Source: Xiphias gladius (Eukaryota; Chordata; Actinopteri; Istiophoriformes; Xiphiidae). From it: 64,000 nt of DNA. The DNA lies in NCBI RefSeq assembly GCF_016859285.1, contig NC_053414.1, forward strand, positions 5,307,017 to 5,371,016. The letters are read 5' to 3'. The notes under the pieces were generated by a model. The model was given only the letters and a program-made list of their open reading frames with translations. It had not been told where the DNA came from and made no database searches. Shown in pieces: positions 27,701 to 37,400 of this stretch (positions are counted from its first letter, which is position 1; each line of letters starts with the position of its first letter). The position numbers and the translations under genes are program-made.

Positions 27701-29269
27701 AATAAATTAGAGCAGGTACTAATAACTCAGAATTTTTAAGACATCTGCATCTTCACAGATGATCACAGGTAGGTAAACCTCACTAATAAAAACTAGAAAT
27801 AAGCTGGTATTATGGTGTAATAAGGTATAGTGGTAAAAGTCCAATACCACCATGAACACCACATTATAAAATAAAGTGTATAAAAGCCTATAAAATAGTG
27901 TGTTTTAAGTGTTTTTAATAGTAGTTATCATCATTGCAGCAGCAGAAATGCAGTAGTTACAGCAGTAGCACTTTTGTAGGTAAGAAGTAGTATTAGCTTG
28001 GAATTAATAGTTACAGTAGCAGTATCTGTAGTGCCACTATTTGTAGTTGTTTCACTACCAGCAGTAGTAGGAAGGTCGGTGTACTACTGTAATTATAAAA
28101 ATGACAATATTATGTGAACCACACTGCTTTGCTGTAGGTTAGAGGCTCTGTGCTTCCATGGTTACAGGTTTGGCGAGATAGAGAGCGTCAGAGTTCTTCA
28201 TGAGCGCTTCTGTGCCTTTGTTAATTTCAAGAATGCCACCATGGCTGCCAAAGCCCTGGAGAAGCTCCAGGTGAGTGACAGGCGGGAACAAAACTCGACT
28301 ATGTTCACCATATTGAACGTCAGTGTGCCAGTATATAAATATGCAGTTTCAACTGCAACAACGAGCCATCCTTCCTTTCATGTGCCTCTATAGACATCAA
28401 GTAAAGTTTGATCAACTGTACTATGTCCTCCCCCTCCCAGGGTGTGGAGCTGGGGAGCAGCAAGTTGGTGATGAGGTACCCAGACCGTTGGATCCAGCGG
28501 ACCCTGCCCTCCACAGAAAGGACCAACCCCGGGCTCAGCTCCAACGCTGCAGGAACACAGCAGATCTCAGCTTCCACAGGGTACTTAGTAACACACACGT
28601 AAGATGTGTATCTGTGAGGTGTTGGGTTTTTCTCTGCAAAAATATCTCCACTCTGTAGGTGTGAACTCAGATTGGTCCCTTACAAAGTGAGATGATTTTT
28701 CATCATATTTTTGAGTTTAGTGAAGGTTTGGGGATTAGCATCAAGTTCTGGTTAAAGTTAGGGTAAGGATTATATTAGACATGTCAGAGTGACAGCTTAG
28801 GTGACGATGTAGGTTTTGGTATTTTCATTATGATCACTGAAGACCCCATCTACCTTCTACACTCACCTGTGATCTGAAAGCCTATAACACAGTAAAAATC
28901 CTTCAACACAGACATGAACACTAAGCCCTGTGGTTATTGACAGAAGATAATCTGCTTTATTGCCTCCTGTATCATTCTCCATGCACTAGCATCCCATTAT
29001 TTGCATGTACACCAATCAGCCACAACATTAAAACCGGTAACTGGTTTTAATGTTGTGGCTGATCGGTGTACATGTGTGTGCATTTTTCAGTAGATATGAT
29101 ACATGACCTTCTCCTCTGGTTCTGACCATGCAGGTCCAGGCGGAGAGTGCCTATAAATGGAGACGAGTGCTTCTATTGGCGGACCACAGGCTGTTTCTAT
29201 GGCAACAAGTGCCGTTTCAAACACATACCAGACCAGCAAGGTCGCGACAAGAAACCATGGCAACCCTAA
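3550..29269 (+). CDS. ttc31: TTC31-like protein with TPR, UBA-like, RRM and CCCH zinc-finger modules (16 exons, 507 aa)
   Basis: Exons: 3550-3595, 18901-18983, 19464-19544, 20444-20503, 21194-21358, 22966-23094, 23285-23330, 24472-24562, 24712-24853, 25159-25263, 25756-25843, 27157-27190, 27419-27493, 28168-28270, 28441-28580, 29134-29269. All junctions are GT-AG and the phases agree, giving 1524 nt with one stop. Residues 44-90 are Arg/Lys/Glu-rich and resemble the charged block of TTC31. Residues 204-316 form about three TPRs (PKDHRFYGNRSYC, LAPDWPKGYFRKGCALMGLK), the strongest TTC31 match. Residues 317-345 look UBA-like (GFEEEQ...NTVQAVL). Residues about 360-435 are an RRM with RNP2 LWVGNI and RNP1-like FCAFVNF. 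Residues 475-493 form a C-x7-C-x5-C-x3-H finger. RNA and chaperone binding are inferred from these modules. Exon 1 (15 codons, 15 kb upstream) is the weakest part and rests only on phase and a good donor. Confidence 0.85.
4706..5179 (+). mobile_element. MITE copy 1 (TTAAAGGTGC...CCTTTAA family)
   Basis: The element begins TTAAAGGTGCTGTATGTAAG and ends CTTACATAAAGCCCCTTTAA, so its ends are inverted repeats. A second copy at 48117-48509 lies in the opposite orientation and shares the ends and internal blocks (the GTTAGCATTA stretch and the CAGAGGGTTTATT...CTCTTCTCTTGTAAACGC stretch). There is no coding capacity. The TTAA at each outer end may be the target duplication. This is a non-autonomous DNA transposon. 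Confidence 0.8.
5435..5615 (+). repeat. Interspersed repeat ending CTCCTTGGCGGAGGTAATAA
   Basis: The block GATCTGCACCAATATTTAAT...CCTCCACCAAG...AATCCTGCTGACAAATAAACAGAC...CCTTGGCGGAGGTAATAA matches, from memory, the 3' tail of a LINE-type repeat widespread in fish and other animals. The copy is 5'-truncated, as expected for LINE insertion. The family name was not checked. Confidence 0.55.
6938..7300. repeat. Teleost interspersed repeat starting at GCAGTGTTGCCAAATTAG
   Basis: The sequence with AGTGACTTTT...CTCCTAGCGACAAACCTAGCG resembles a repeat that I recall from many fish genomes, built around repeated (C)TAGCGAC words. The boundaries are approximate. No coding frame is present. Confidence 0.4.
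7633..8554. repeat. Tandem array of about 170-bp units closed by an inverted unit
   Basis: Diverged copies begin near 7633, 7805, 7998, 8145 and 8314, each starting TTGACAAARTAATCTTGACT-like and continuing with CTTACTAGCTTTTT, CAACCACATCT-GTGG, CATGAGCTCTAG and GCATTACAATCACTGA. Unit length varies from about 147 to 193 bp. The fifth unit is partial (to about 8392). About 75 bp later, 8467-8554 is the reverse complement of the start of the unit (its complement reads CTGATTCGACAAAATAACC...CCAGAGCTCTCA). The unit is non-coding and unlike a CRISPR. It lies within intron 1 of the TTC31-like gene. Confidence 0.8.
11700..11785. repeat. Fragment of a common fish repeat (GAAGATGTTTCGTCACTCATCC)
   Basis: The string AGATGTTTCGTCACTCATCC followed by AGAGGCGTCTTTAGTTCTGC and GGGGAGTCCCAGGTGTTTAA recalls an interspersed sequence found in many fish genomes (GATGTTTCGCTGCTCATCC type). 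Only a fragment is visible and the class is not certain. Confidence 0.4.
11963..11986. repeat. Perfect 24-bp palindrome
   Basis: GAGATATAACA and TGTTATATCTC are perfect 11-bp arms around a CC centre. It lies in intron 1 and could form a short hairpin or cruciform. No function is assigned. Confidence 0.85.
18645..18705. repeat. (CA)n microsatellite
   Basis: About 30 uninterrupted CA units lie 200 bp before exon 2 of the TTC31-like gene. This is probably length-polymorphic. Confidence 0.95.
18812..18897 (+). repeat. TG-rich tract directly before the exon 2 acceptor
   Basis: TGTGTGTTTGTGTG-type sequence runs to the TAG acceptor at 18898-18900. It takes the place of a polypyrimidine tract. In RNA this is a UG-rich stretch of the kind bound by TDP-43 and CELF proteins. 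Confidence 0.8.
21001..21044. repeat. (TTTATA)n microsatellite
   Basis: About seven TTTATA/ATATTT units in intron 4 of the TTC31-like gene. Confidence 0.9.
24410..24458 (+). repeat. TG-rich tract before the exon 8 acceptor
   Basis: GTGTGCGTGTGTGTGTGTGC and following TG words end 13 bp before the CAG acceptor at 24469-24471. The upstream TG-rich sequence stays open in frame with the TPR exon, so an extended exon would not be stopped at once. Confidence 0.75.
25096..25148 (+). repeat. (GT)n tract before the exon 10 acceptor
   Basis: An almost pure GT repeat with two GC interruptions lies 10 bp before the CAG acceptor at 25156-25158. Exon 10 (105 nt) is a multiple of three, so skipping would remove 35 residues of the last TPR without a frameshift. 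Confidence 0.85.
26280..27073 (-). mobile_element. Degenerate Tc1-like transposon in intron 11 of the TTC31-like gene
   Basis: The stretch contains blocks typical of a fish Tc1-like family as I remember it: ACAAAGTGAAAACATGGTTT, CTTTGGCAGCAGTTACGACT, GCAGTTTATCCCAAACGTCT, GTGTGTGCCTTTCTAAATGA and, at the right end, CTGAATACTTTCTGAAGC. Transposase sense would be on the minus strand, but no long frame survives and the centre is deleted. The left terminal repeat is not clear, so the left boundary is approximate. Confidence 0.7.
27895..28080. repeat. Imperfect GTAGCAGTA-rich simple sequence
   Basis: Recurring AGTAGTTA, GCAGCAGAA, AGCAGTAGCA and AGCAGTAGTAG words form a cryptic trinucleotide-type repeat in intron 13 of the TTC31-like gene, about 90 bp before its RRM exon at 28168. 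Confidence 0.55.
29004..29074. mobile_element. Near-perfect 32-bp-arm palindrome made of two transposon ends
   Basis: CATGTACACCAATCAGCCAC...AAAACC at 29004-29035 is matched at 31 of 32 positions by its reverse complement at 29043-29074, with a 7-nt centre. The ACACCRATCAGCCACAACAT motif is the end of a Tc1-like family seen in fish genomes. Two ends joined with almost nothing between them suggest a maximally deleted copy. It lies in the last intron of the TTC31-like gene, 59 bp before the zinc-finger exon. Confidence 0.75.
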
Positions 29270-29408
29270 CTACGTCCTCCACCGTCGCAGCCCCTTCACC
29301 GAGACTCATTAAAGAAGGATTTACAGAGAAAAAGAAGAACAATAAAGACGTCAAGTGGAGGAGGATGGAGGAAGAGAGGATGATCGGCCTGAGAATACTG
29401 ACAGCTGA

Positions 29409-29523
<115 letters not shown>

Positions 29524-29899
29524 GTCAGGGGTTGTGACTCTGACATGAGTAATTTTACAGGGTTCAGAACCCAGCCTATAAAGACACTATAAATCCATGT
29601 GAAACTCAAACTTCTAATGCAAGGAGATCTTCAAAGGGAATTGAATTATTGGAAGCATCACTGAAGAGTCTCTTTGCACCAGCCCTGATGAACCCACGGT
29701 TCCTGCTCTGTGGGTCAGGGTTCTGTATGTTATCTTACATCAAACGGATTTGCCGGAACAAATACATTTGGTTGAACCATATTGGAAACACTACCGAAGA
29801 CCAGCTCTGTGACAAACTCTGTCTCCTTAACCCCAATGTTGAATTGCTTTATTTCCTTTTGTTTTTCCTTTTTTCTTTTTTTAAATATTTGCACAAAAC

Positions 29900-29913
29900 A
29901 ATAAATCAATAAA
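29900..29913 (+). terminator. Poly(A) signals of the TTC31-like gene
   Basis: Two AATAAA hexamers, 29900-29905 and 29908-29913, follow a T-rich stretch about 630 bp after the stop. An earlier AATAAA near 29341 could give a shorter 3' UTR that lacks the GT repeat. Confidence 0.65.
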
Positions 29914-30403
29914 CATTGATATGTGCCCCTATTCATTTTTATTCTCTAACTACTAGCGTTTATTGTACACACAAACTGTCCTGTTAGGGACTCATGCCTT
30001 GATGCTTTCATATTGGCTGGTTCATATTAAATCGGTTGTAAACCGTCCCGGCAGATACAGGAGGAGTGATTAAATACATTTGTTACTTTTCTGTCTTCAC
30101 TTTCTTCTCTCAAGAGTTGTGAGGGTAGGGCGCTGTGAAATGGCCAGTGCGGGTGCTTATAGGCCACAAAGTTATTCGGAAGTTTTGCTTTCCAGTGATG
30201 TGAAGTGGAAGGAGGCCATGTGAGGTCTCTGGTTTGTACAGCTCTGCCAACCACAGTTAAAACAGAGTTTTTATTATCTATTATTATTTATCTTTTCATC
30301 GTGAAATCGAGCTGTTTGTTGTAACTAACTCAACACATAATTTGCCCCGTACAGCTCTACCTGCTGATGTGTTCGAACAAACAAAGAGACGAGAGGAGCA
30401 GCC

Positions 30404-33121
30404 GTGGGTTTAACAGCAGCATCGTGTGGATTTGTTGTCGTCGTCCTCCTCTCCGTGCCAGGTAACGCACATCTATATTTACGTTTTAGGGAAGTTAGCA
30501 CACTTACTAAGTAAATTTTTGGAACCTCAGAGGATGGCTGATCTGAAGTGTCAGTTCATCACTTCTAGATTTGTTGTGTGATAAAGCGCAAAATGCTGCA
30601 CTTCTTGATGAACACTTTTGCTTCTCTTTCTGTTAATTACTGATCTTTAGTGAAAGAACGGCGTTGAGCTGACAACATCTCTGTATCTGTTGATCAATGA
30701 TTTACATTTACACTGCATATACTGTATGCGGGGGTAAAAAATAGTGTGCATTTACCAGACAAGGTTTAAACAGGGGAATAATTAAGAATGTAGATTGATC
30801 TGAAGCAGTGTCGGTGTCAAGTCGGATATATGGAAACGTTTCATAGAAATTGCAAATAGTTAAAAATTGCAAATAAGGCTAGCAATGCTTAGCAGCACTT
30901 CGGAGTAATACCAACATAGGTTGACGTGCTAAATGTTGGCAAACTCAAACACACACAAAAACCTAAATGCTATCATTAGTAGTGGCTCTTGGAGTTCTAA
31001 ATGAATGTAAATCTGAGAAAAGACTCTGAGTACACAGATGGTGTGAAGTGTTATTTTGATAAGACGACCTGCGCTTTGAGAATCACGGACCTGGGAGTGA
31101 GCAACAAGTTCAAATTCAAGAAGGCAGCATTTCCTGTGCTGTAAAAGGACATGAGGAATTCCCCTTTTCTTCAGTGTGTGTGAGTTTACTCCACAGATTT
31201 CCACTAGCATAACACCATCTGGTGGGGCTTTTAACCCGTTCTCTACTGTTACCGCATGTATGTTTACACTTTTTAAAAAAGGTTGTTCTCCATTGCTTGT
31301 ACACATTTTTTTAAAATAAAGCTCACATCGCCGTCTGCATTGATACATTCCCCAAACTACTCATCAATAACACTAAGCTACACACTCTCCCACCAAAAGT
31401 AAAAAAAACTAGTATTAGTACAGTTAACGTCTGCTCTGGAAACTTTATCTAGCAACTCATACTCTAAAAAGGCACTGAATACAACCTCGACACAAGTTGG
31501 CAAAGGGAGAAGAATCGAATTGGTCACTGTCCACCCCATAAACAAAGCGGAATGCAAGACCTGCCGTCACAGAACAGTCTTACGTAAAACACAAATGTAG
31601 TTATATTGCAGCATTGTAATCACAGAATTGACACTGACTTTGTAGGGTTACTGTGGTGTTGGTGGGTTCAACCAACTATAGTTTGAACTTTATTCCAAGA
31701 GAAAATGTGTAAATATCTGATGACCACTGTGTTAAGAAAGGCATTTAGTAAACACTCTAAAGAAATGTACATTTACAAATTGGCAATACGGTTCCCAATT
31801 TCAAACATGTATGAAAAACTATTGAGAATCTTAGTGCAATACTTTATTCAAAAGTATTCACCAAGTACTGTCTTGATCGAGGTATTATTGTAAGGAGAGT
31901 AGATTTACAAGTTCTTAATACTGTATATCTGGATGATTGAAGTCACAAAAGTGAATCAACTCAAGTTTGGCTGGACTTTGAGCCTTGCATCCCTCATCGG
32001 CAGACAAACATGGACCTTGTCGTCAGTCTAAGTGGACCAAATCTCATATGAGACAAACGGAGACAATTGCTCTTCGTTGACATAATCTTGGTCTTCCTCC
32101 CGCTCGTCTGACTCCTCTGCGTCCTTATTCTACTGGCTACAATTTTTTCTGCAAAGTTTGAATCAATTTTCCTCTGAAACCGGAGAGTTAACCTTTGACC
32201 CTTTTACTGTATTGCTTTCCACGAGAACACGACATTCTGTTGATTTAAAAAGTACCAAATCTAGTTGCAAAAAGTGGGCTGCAGAACTGTAAAATTAGTA
32301 AAAAGCAAGAAAAGTATTTATTGTATTTATTTCTGCAGAATTGTACCAGACTAAAGCATCATAAAGTACAAGTTTCAGGTTTTGGGTCATTGTGTCTCCT
32401 GTTCCAGTGATCATGCATTTGCAATTTAGAAAAAAAACTGTATTATGCCCAACTCCAGTGGGACTCCAGTCTCACCTGTTTGTTTCAGTGCCATATCCAT
32501 AGACTTGACCAGGACCAACAGTGCTCATTCTAACCCAAAACAATATTACCTGCTCTGTGTTGCTGAAGTATCAGGTGTAGTTGTAACGCTGATGATTAAA
32601 AATCATTTTATCCTGCAGGTGTCGATGGTCAATCCTGCAACAGAGTGACTGACAGACATCTGCGCCTTCAAAGGCTCGTCAGTGGAAATTTCTTGTAGTT
32701 ATAACAGTTATAAAGAATCAAAACTCCAGTTCAGTCCTGAACGTAGTCATCAGGGGCAGAGGACCTCAGTGAAGACTCCCAGCATGCGGCTTGTGTTCAG
32801 GTCCTTGAAACAGAGGGAGGACGCTCCACTCTGAGAATCACCTTCCTGAGAAAGACTGATTCAGCTGAGTATTTGTTCAAATTCACAACACCAAGCTTTG
32901 AACGGAGGAGTAGTTTACCTGGTCCATACCAGACTGTCAGATGTCTCGTCCAGCTCTGCAGGTGCAGGTGACCAGAATACTAAGTCCACCAGTTTTATAC
33001 TGTTACAGCAGCTGCATTCCCACTGGTCATTTTTTACTTTCTTATACACATCACTTTTACCTGTGCTTTCAGAGGTTATTAGGACTACAATTTCCTTCAG
33101 TGTGTGAATTTACCACTATGT
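30404..33121 (+). pseudogene. Decayed CD22/Siglec-like receptor gene copy
   Basis: Three pieces are visible. At 30404-30461 is a signal-peptide exon, the same length (58 nt) as the copy C signal exon at 62408 and nearly the same in sequence, but with GTG where C has ATG. At 31010-31183 the second half of a V exon (GTAAATCTGAGAAAAGACTC...CTTTGAGAATCACGGACC) is fused to the end of a short S exon (GGCAGCATTTCCTGTGCTGT). At 32620-33121 a V exon of the V2/V3 type, with small deletions after GTGACTGACAGACATCTGCG, runs straight into an S exon (CTCTGCAGGTGCAGGTGACC) without the intron found in gene A. No C2, transmembrane or tail exons remain. It was probably a tandem duplicate of gene A, B or C. Loss of ATG plus frameshifts argue against function. 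Confidence 0.8.
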
Positions 33122-33299
33122 GATTAATACAGTATGAGGTTATGTTGTTAACCTACTGTACACTCTTAATTTCTCATCTTTTTTACTGCCAAATGCAGCA
33201 AAGCATGCTGGATAATTTATCCCAGAAAGAAAATTAAATTAGAAAATAGAAAATTATTGGAAGTCAAAACGGGAAGTAATTTATTTACTTTACTTTACA

Positions 33300-33490
33300 A
33301 CAAGTTATTGGAGTCTTCACATTTTTAATGTTAGCACGACCCCTACAGCCACAATAGCCACATTTATGGGGAGTATGCCAGGCTGAAATAAACTGGAATT
33401 ATCCTTTAACATCAGCATGTTAGCCTTGTCATTTTAAGATTGGTAGCATGCTTATGTTAGCATTTTGCAAATCACAGCTATGCTGATGAG
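33300..33490. repeat. Fragment of the GTTAGCATGCT teleost repeat
   Basis: ACATCAGCATGTTAGCCTTG and GGTAGCATGCTTATGTTAGC are words of a repeat whose longer copies are at 38868-39440 and 44450-44880. Only a short, diverged piece is left here, between the pseudogene and gene A. Confidence 0.55.
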
Positions 33491-34271
33491 TTTTTTTTAT
33501 ATTTCTGGGTGGTTCTTTTACTGTTTTTTTCATACCAATGCTTTGTCACGTTAGATAGTATGTTTCTGTCTTCTTTATCTCCCTATTATCTCACCAGTAG
33601 TTTTAGCCCCGTGTGATTTTTACTAGCCTTATAGGGTTGTTCCTCTTAGAAAACATCTGTATTGTTTCTTCTGAATAAGTACTCAAAGTATCTGCAGTAA
33701 TGATGGAGGCATAACTGGTTTTGTCAAGTGTGAACCACCCACCTCAGATTTTGCTTTGAAATAAAGCCACCACAACCCCAGAAGCTCAAAGAGGAAACTT
33801 TGATGTGCTGGAAGCACCAAGCCTTCACATCTGCCCTTAGTACTGATCAAAACGTTTCCTCTGTATTTACCTTGAGGATTACTTTACACACTGTTCACAA
33901 AATTTAACCCAACCAATTCAAACCTACAGAGAGCCTTGAGATAATGTACACACAGCCTGAAGCTGCCAGGAAATAGTAATTGTGAGCGAGGCACTATTGG
34001 TGGGAGAACAAAGGGGGGATAAACTTTCACTTTTAGTTTGCACAATACACTCAGACACCAGTGATTCAATATGTTATGTTTCTTCCTAAAGTGGACCTCT
34101 CAAGAAGAAAAGAAAGTGTTAGAGGAACTACAAGGCTACGAGATTAATCTCTGTTGTTTCCATAAACTATTGTAAGAAGTTCATGGATCATTTGCAAGAC
34201 AGTAAGAATCATTTCTTCATTTTGTCTTGGGGATTTACAGGCATTTGTCTGTTCATGCATATTAATAATGT

Positions 34272-34290
34272 AAAGAGGAAGGAAGACGGG
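34272..34290 (+). promoter_or_regulatory. Conserved PU.1/Ets-like element upstream of gene A
   Basis: AAAGAGGAAGGAAGACGGG lies about 160 bp before the gene A ATG. Closely related sequence precedes the signal exons of gene B (GAGGAAGGAAGCCGGG) and copy C (AAAGAGGAAGAACATTGGG). AAAGAGGAAG is the textbook PU.1 site, and PU.1 drives genes of B cells and myeloid cells, where CD22/Siglec receptors act. Binding is inferred. Confidence 0.5.
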
Positions 34291-34439
34291 CAACTTGTAA
34301 CACGTTAATGTCTAACAAATTATACAGCCACAAAAGACAAAGCTGTCTTCTTCCTGGTTTGATGAAGCAATGCTTATTGTAACAGTATTGCGTATGATCT
34401 ACCTACTAATTTGATGTAACAGAGACGTGAGGCGCAGCC

Positions 34440-37400
34440 ATGAATTTGAAATTTGCTGTCTTCCTTCTCACATTGTCAGGTACTGTACATCTACATCTAT
34501 AATGTAAAGGAGTTAGCACGCCTCAGAAATTAAGAGGAAAGTGTTTGTTTGTTTTATTTTTGGTGAGTAAATAAATTTGATGTGTGGTAGTGCAAACCAT
34601 GAAACACCAGACATTTACTTCTCTTTCTATAAATTTATGTGTAGAGGAAGACCAACAGACAGCCGTTTCTGTTTTTCACACCAGCAGCATCTCTATGTAC
34701 TTAACATTATAAACTTTATAGACTGAAGTACCATTGAAGACAGTAAAGCTAATTCATGTCATGTGGGATGGATGGAAGTGCACTGTGGTAGAATGTACAT
34801 TTGCTCAAGTATTGTACTTAATTATAAAGTTTAGAGTACTTAAGTTGAGTATTATCTTTTCATGCTACTCATACTTATACTTCTACCCCCCATACATTTC
34901 AGAGAAAAGTTGTAGTTTTTACTCCACTCCATGTTACTTTACAAATGAAGATTCTTGCGTACAAAACATATGACGGGCTTATGAAAAATGATGCTTTGTT
35001 ATAAATTAAACTACCCATTTGTATATTTTGTTTAAAATGCCAAACATTTCATGGATCCAGCTTCTTAATGTATGCGGATTTGCTTTATTTCCATTTAATT
35101 GTTTTAATAATTTTAAATAGTTTTGAATAATTTAGAAGTTTGGAGCATTGCTTGGGCAAAACAAATATTGTGAAAATGTCACTTTGGACTCTGGGCAATT
35201 GTGATGGGCATTTTTCACTATTTTCTGAATTAATAATATAATAACCCATTAATATAATATATAATAACACAACATTCATGGGGGCCATTTTACATTTATC
35301 ATTGAGTAATTTTATAATACTGTAAGTACATTTTCCTGATTATACTTACATACTTTTACTTAACTAACATTTCCTTTGTAGGACTTTTAATGGAGTACTT
35401 GAACTGTTTCAGTATTAGTTCTTTTTCCTTAAAAAAAAAAAGGATCCAAATATTTCTTCAATCACTGCTTTTTTACATTAACAAAGAAAAAAGTTCATTG
35501 CTATGTAAAACTTCAGCATATTTCTGCTGCCCTTTAAAGATCACTTAAAGATGGTTAGGCTTCTGAATATGGTTAGGAAATACAAAGTGAAGATAACATG
35601 AGTTAATATCATGTCTTTCATGTCACAATAAATTATTTACTATAGGAGTTGCATGGTGGGCGACAAACTTAAAGTGGCACTAATCAGTATTTTTATTTAA
35701 CAACTGGTCAACTGACCGTATAATGTTAAAGGTGTTGCGTGTTGTAATGAAGCCACAGAGAATTAACACCTGACTCTGAAGAAATCTTAAGCTCAGTTCT
35801 AGTTAAGAGAAGTTCTAGTTGTTCTGCAGTTGAACAGTCTGAGCTTTTTTGAAATTAGCCCACTAAGTCTCACATTGACTTGAAGTGGGATGACATGAGA
35901 GCCAGAGTCGTTTTTGGTAATGCAGTTTTACACCTGGACACACCTCTATTACAAACAGAAGTCTGTCATGTTACACACCTGACTCTGCAGTCCCACCGAA
36001 GTTCTCCAGAGCATTTTTGCGTCTTTCAGCCGCTCATTGATATGGTTTTCGGGCTTGAAACTGTACTGTTTTGGTTCACTTTCACTGCTCTAATAGCCTT
36101 GTTTTCCGTTCGCAGCTGTTTTCGGTTAAAAAAGTCTTTAAAAGAAGAGAGAAAAAGAGAGAACCCACTGTACACTTCCTGATCAGCACCAAACAGCAGA
36201 CACTTAGCTACTAGCTGGTGAGCACACTGGAGCATTTAGTAGCTAGCGAGTCAAATATTGGAGACCAAAAACTGAGCTAAAGAGAGTGAATATTGGACTC
36301 ACGTTTCTCAGGTGCAGTTATGACATGATGACATGTAAATCCATGTTTTCCATATTAACTTAACAACTTTTTTTGCCTCTTGAAGTTTCGTGAAAAACAA
36401 GCTGTGGACATAACATAGTGACTTATCACCTTTTAAGTTTATATGGGGAAGTTGCTCACAAACAGCAGACACTGACCAATATTATCATTAATTCGGAGTC
36501 ATGTTTGTGTCCACCTGACAAACATTAAGTTCAAAAGTCACTCTTCTTTTATCTCTGTTTTTGGTCTCCGCCAACTCCTGAGGGAAGTATCTGGCTCTTT
36601 GGCTGCTAAATGCTCCACTATGTTCACCAGCTAGTTGCTAACTTTGTCTGTTAGCTGAGTTCAAAGTCAATAAAATAATTGGCAGAGCTGATATCGATAA
36701 TGCTTTTTGGGTTTGGCACTACAAGTAATTACTTTCACATTACACACAGTCATTTTTCTTATACTCTTAATGTAAAAATACTGATTTAGTCCAACTTAAC
36801 GAAAGCCTTGTTTTATCTTGCTAACTGATTGAGAAGACATGCATTTGCTATAGATTAGGTTGTAAGTAGTAAGTGAAAAAACAAATAAACAAAAAACAAA
36901 CTCTTTGAGAGATGAGAGAAAGCGAGTAATGGTGTTAAATCGCATCAGTAAAGATAAATGTGTAGACAGATGCAAAGACAGGAGGGACATGGTGTTGCCT
37001 GTTGCTTCCACCAGAGCATTTCCTCTTGAGGAAGAAACAAGTGATGTGATCAGGGGGAAAATTTTGAATTCCATATATCTTTCACTAAAAACTAGAAGAT
37101 TGTTGTTCGCTGTGAGATGCTGCAAACTCATAGTTCTTGGTTTGACTAGGGCAGATATTTAGTTCACTAAATTAAAAAAAATACAAAATTTTGTGAATGT
37201 TTAAAAGTAATTACCAGTCAGATGCATAGTGTTAATTTCTTCTGCCTGATGTTTGAAAGCTGTGAGAACATCAGGAAAAAACTAAGTTGATTTTGGTAGG
37301 TGTGGCTATTTCTCTACAATAAGTCTTTCTTTTTTTTAAATTAATTTACATATCTACTATCTACAATAGTTGCCAGTGCCTCACTGTTATGCATCACATT

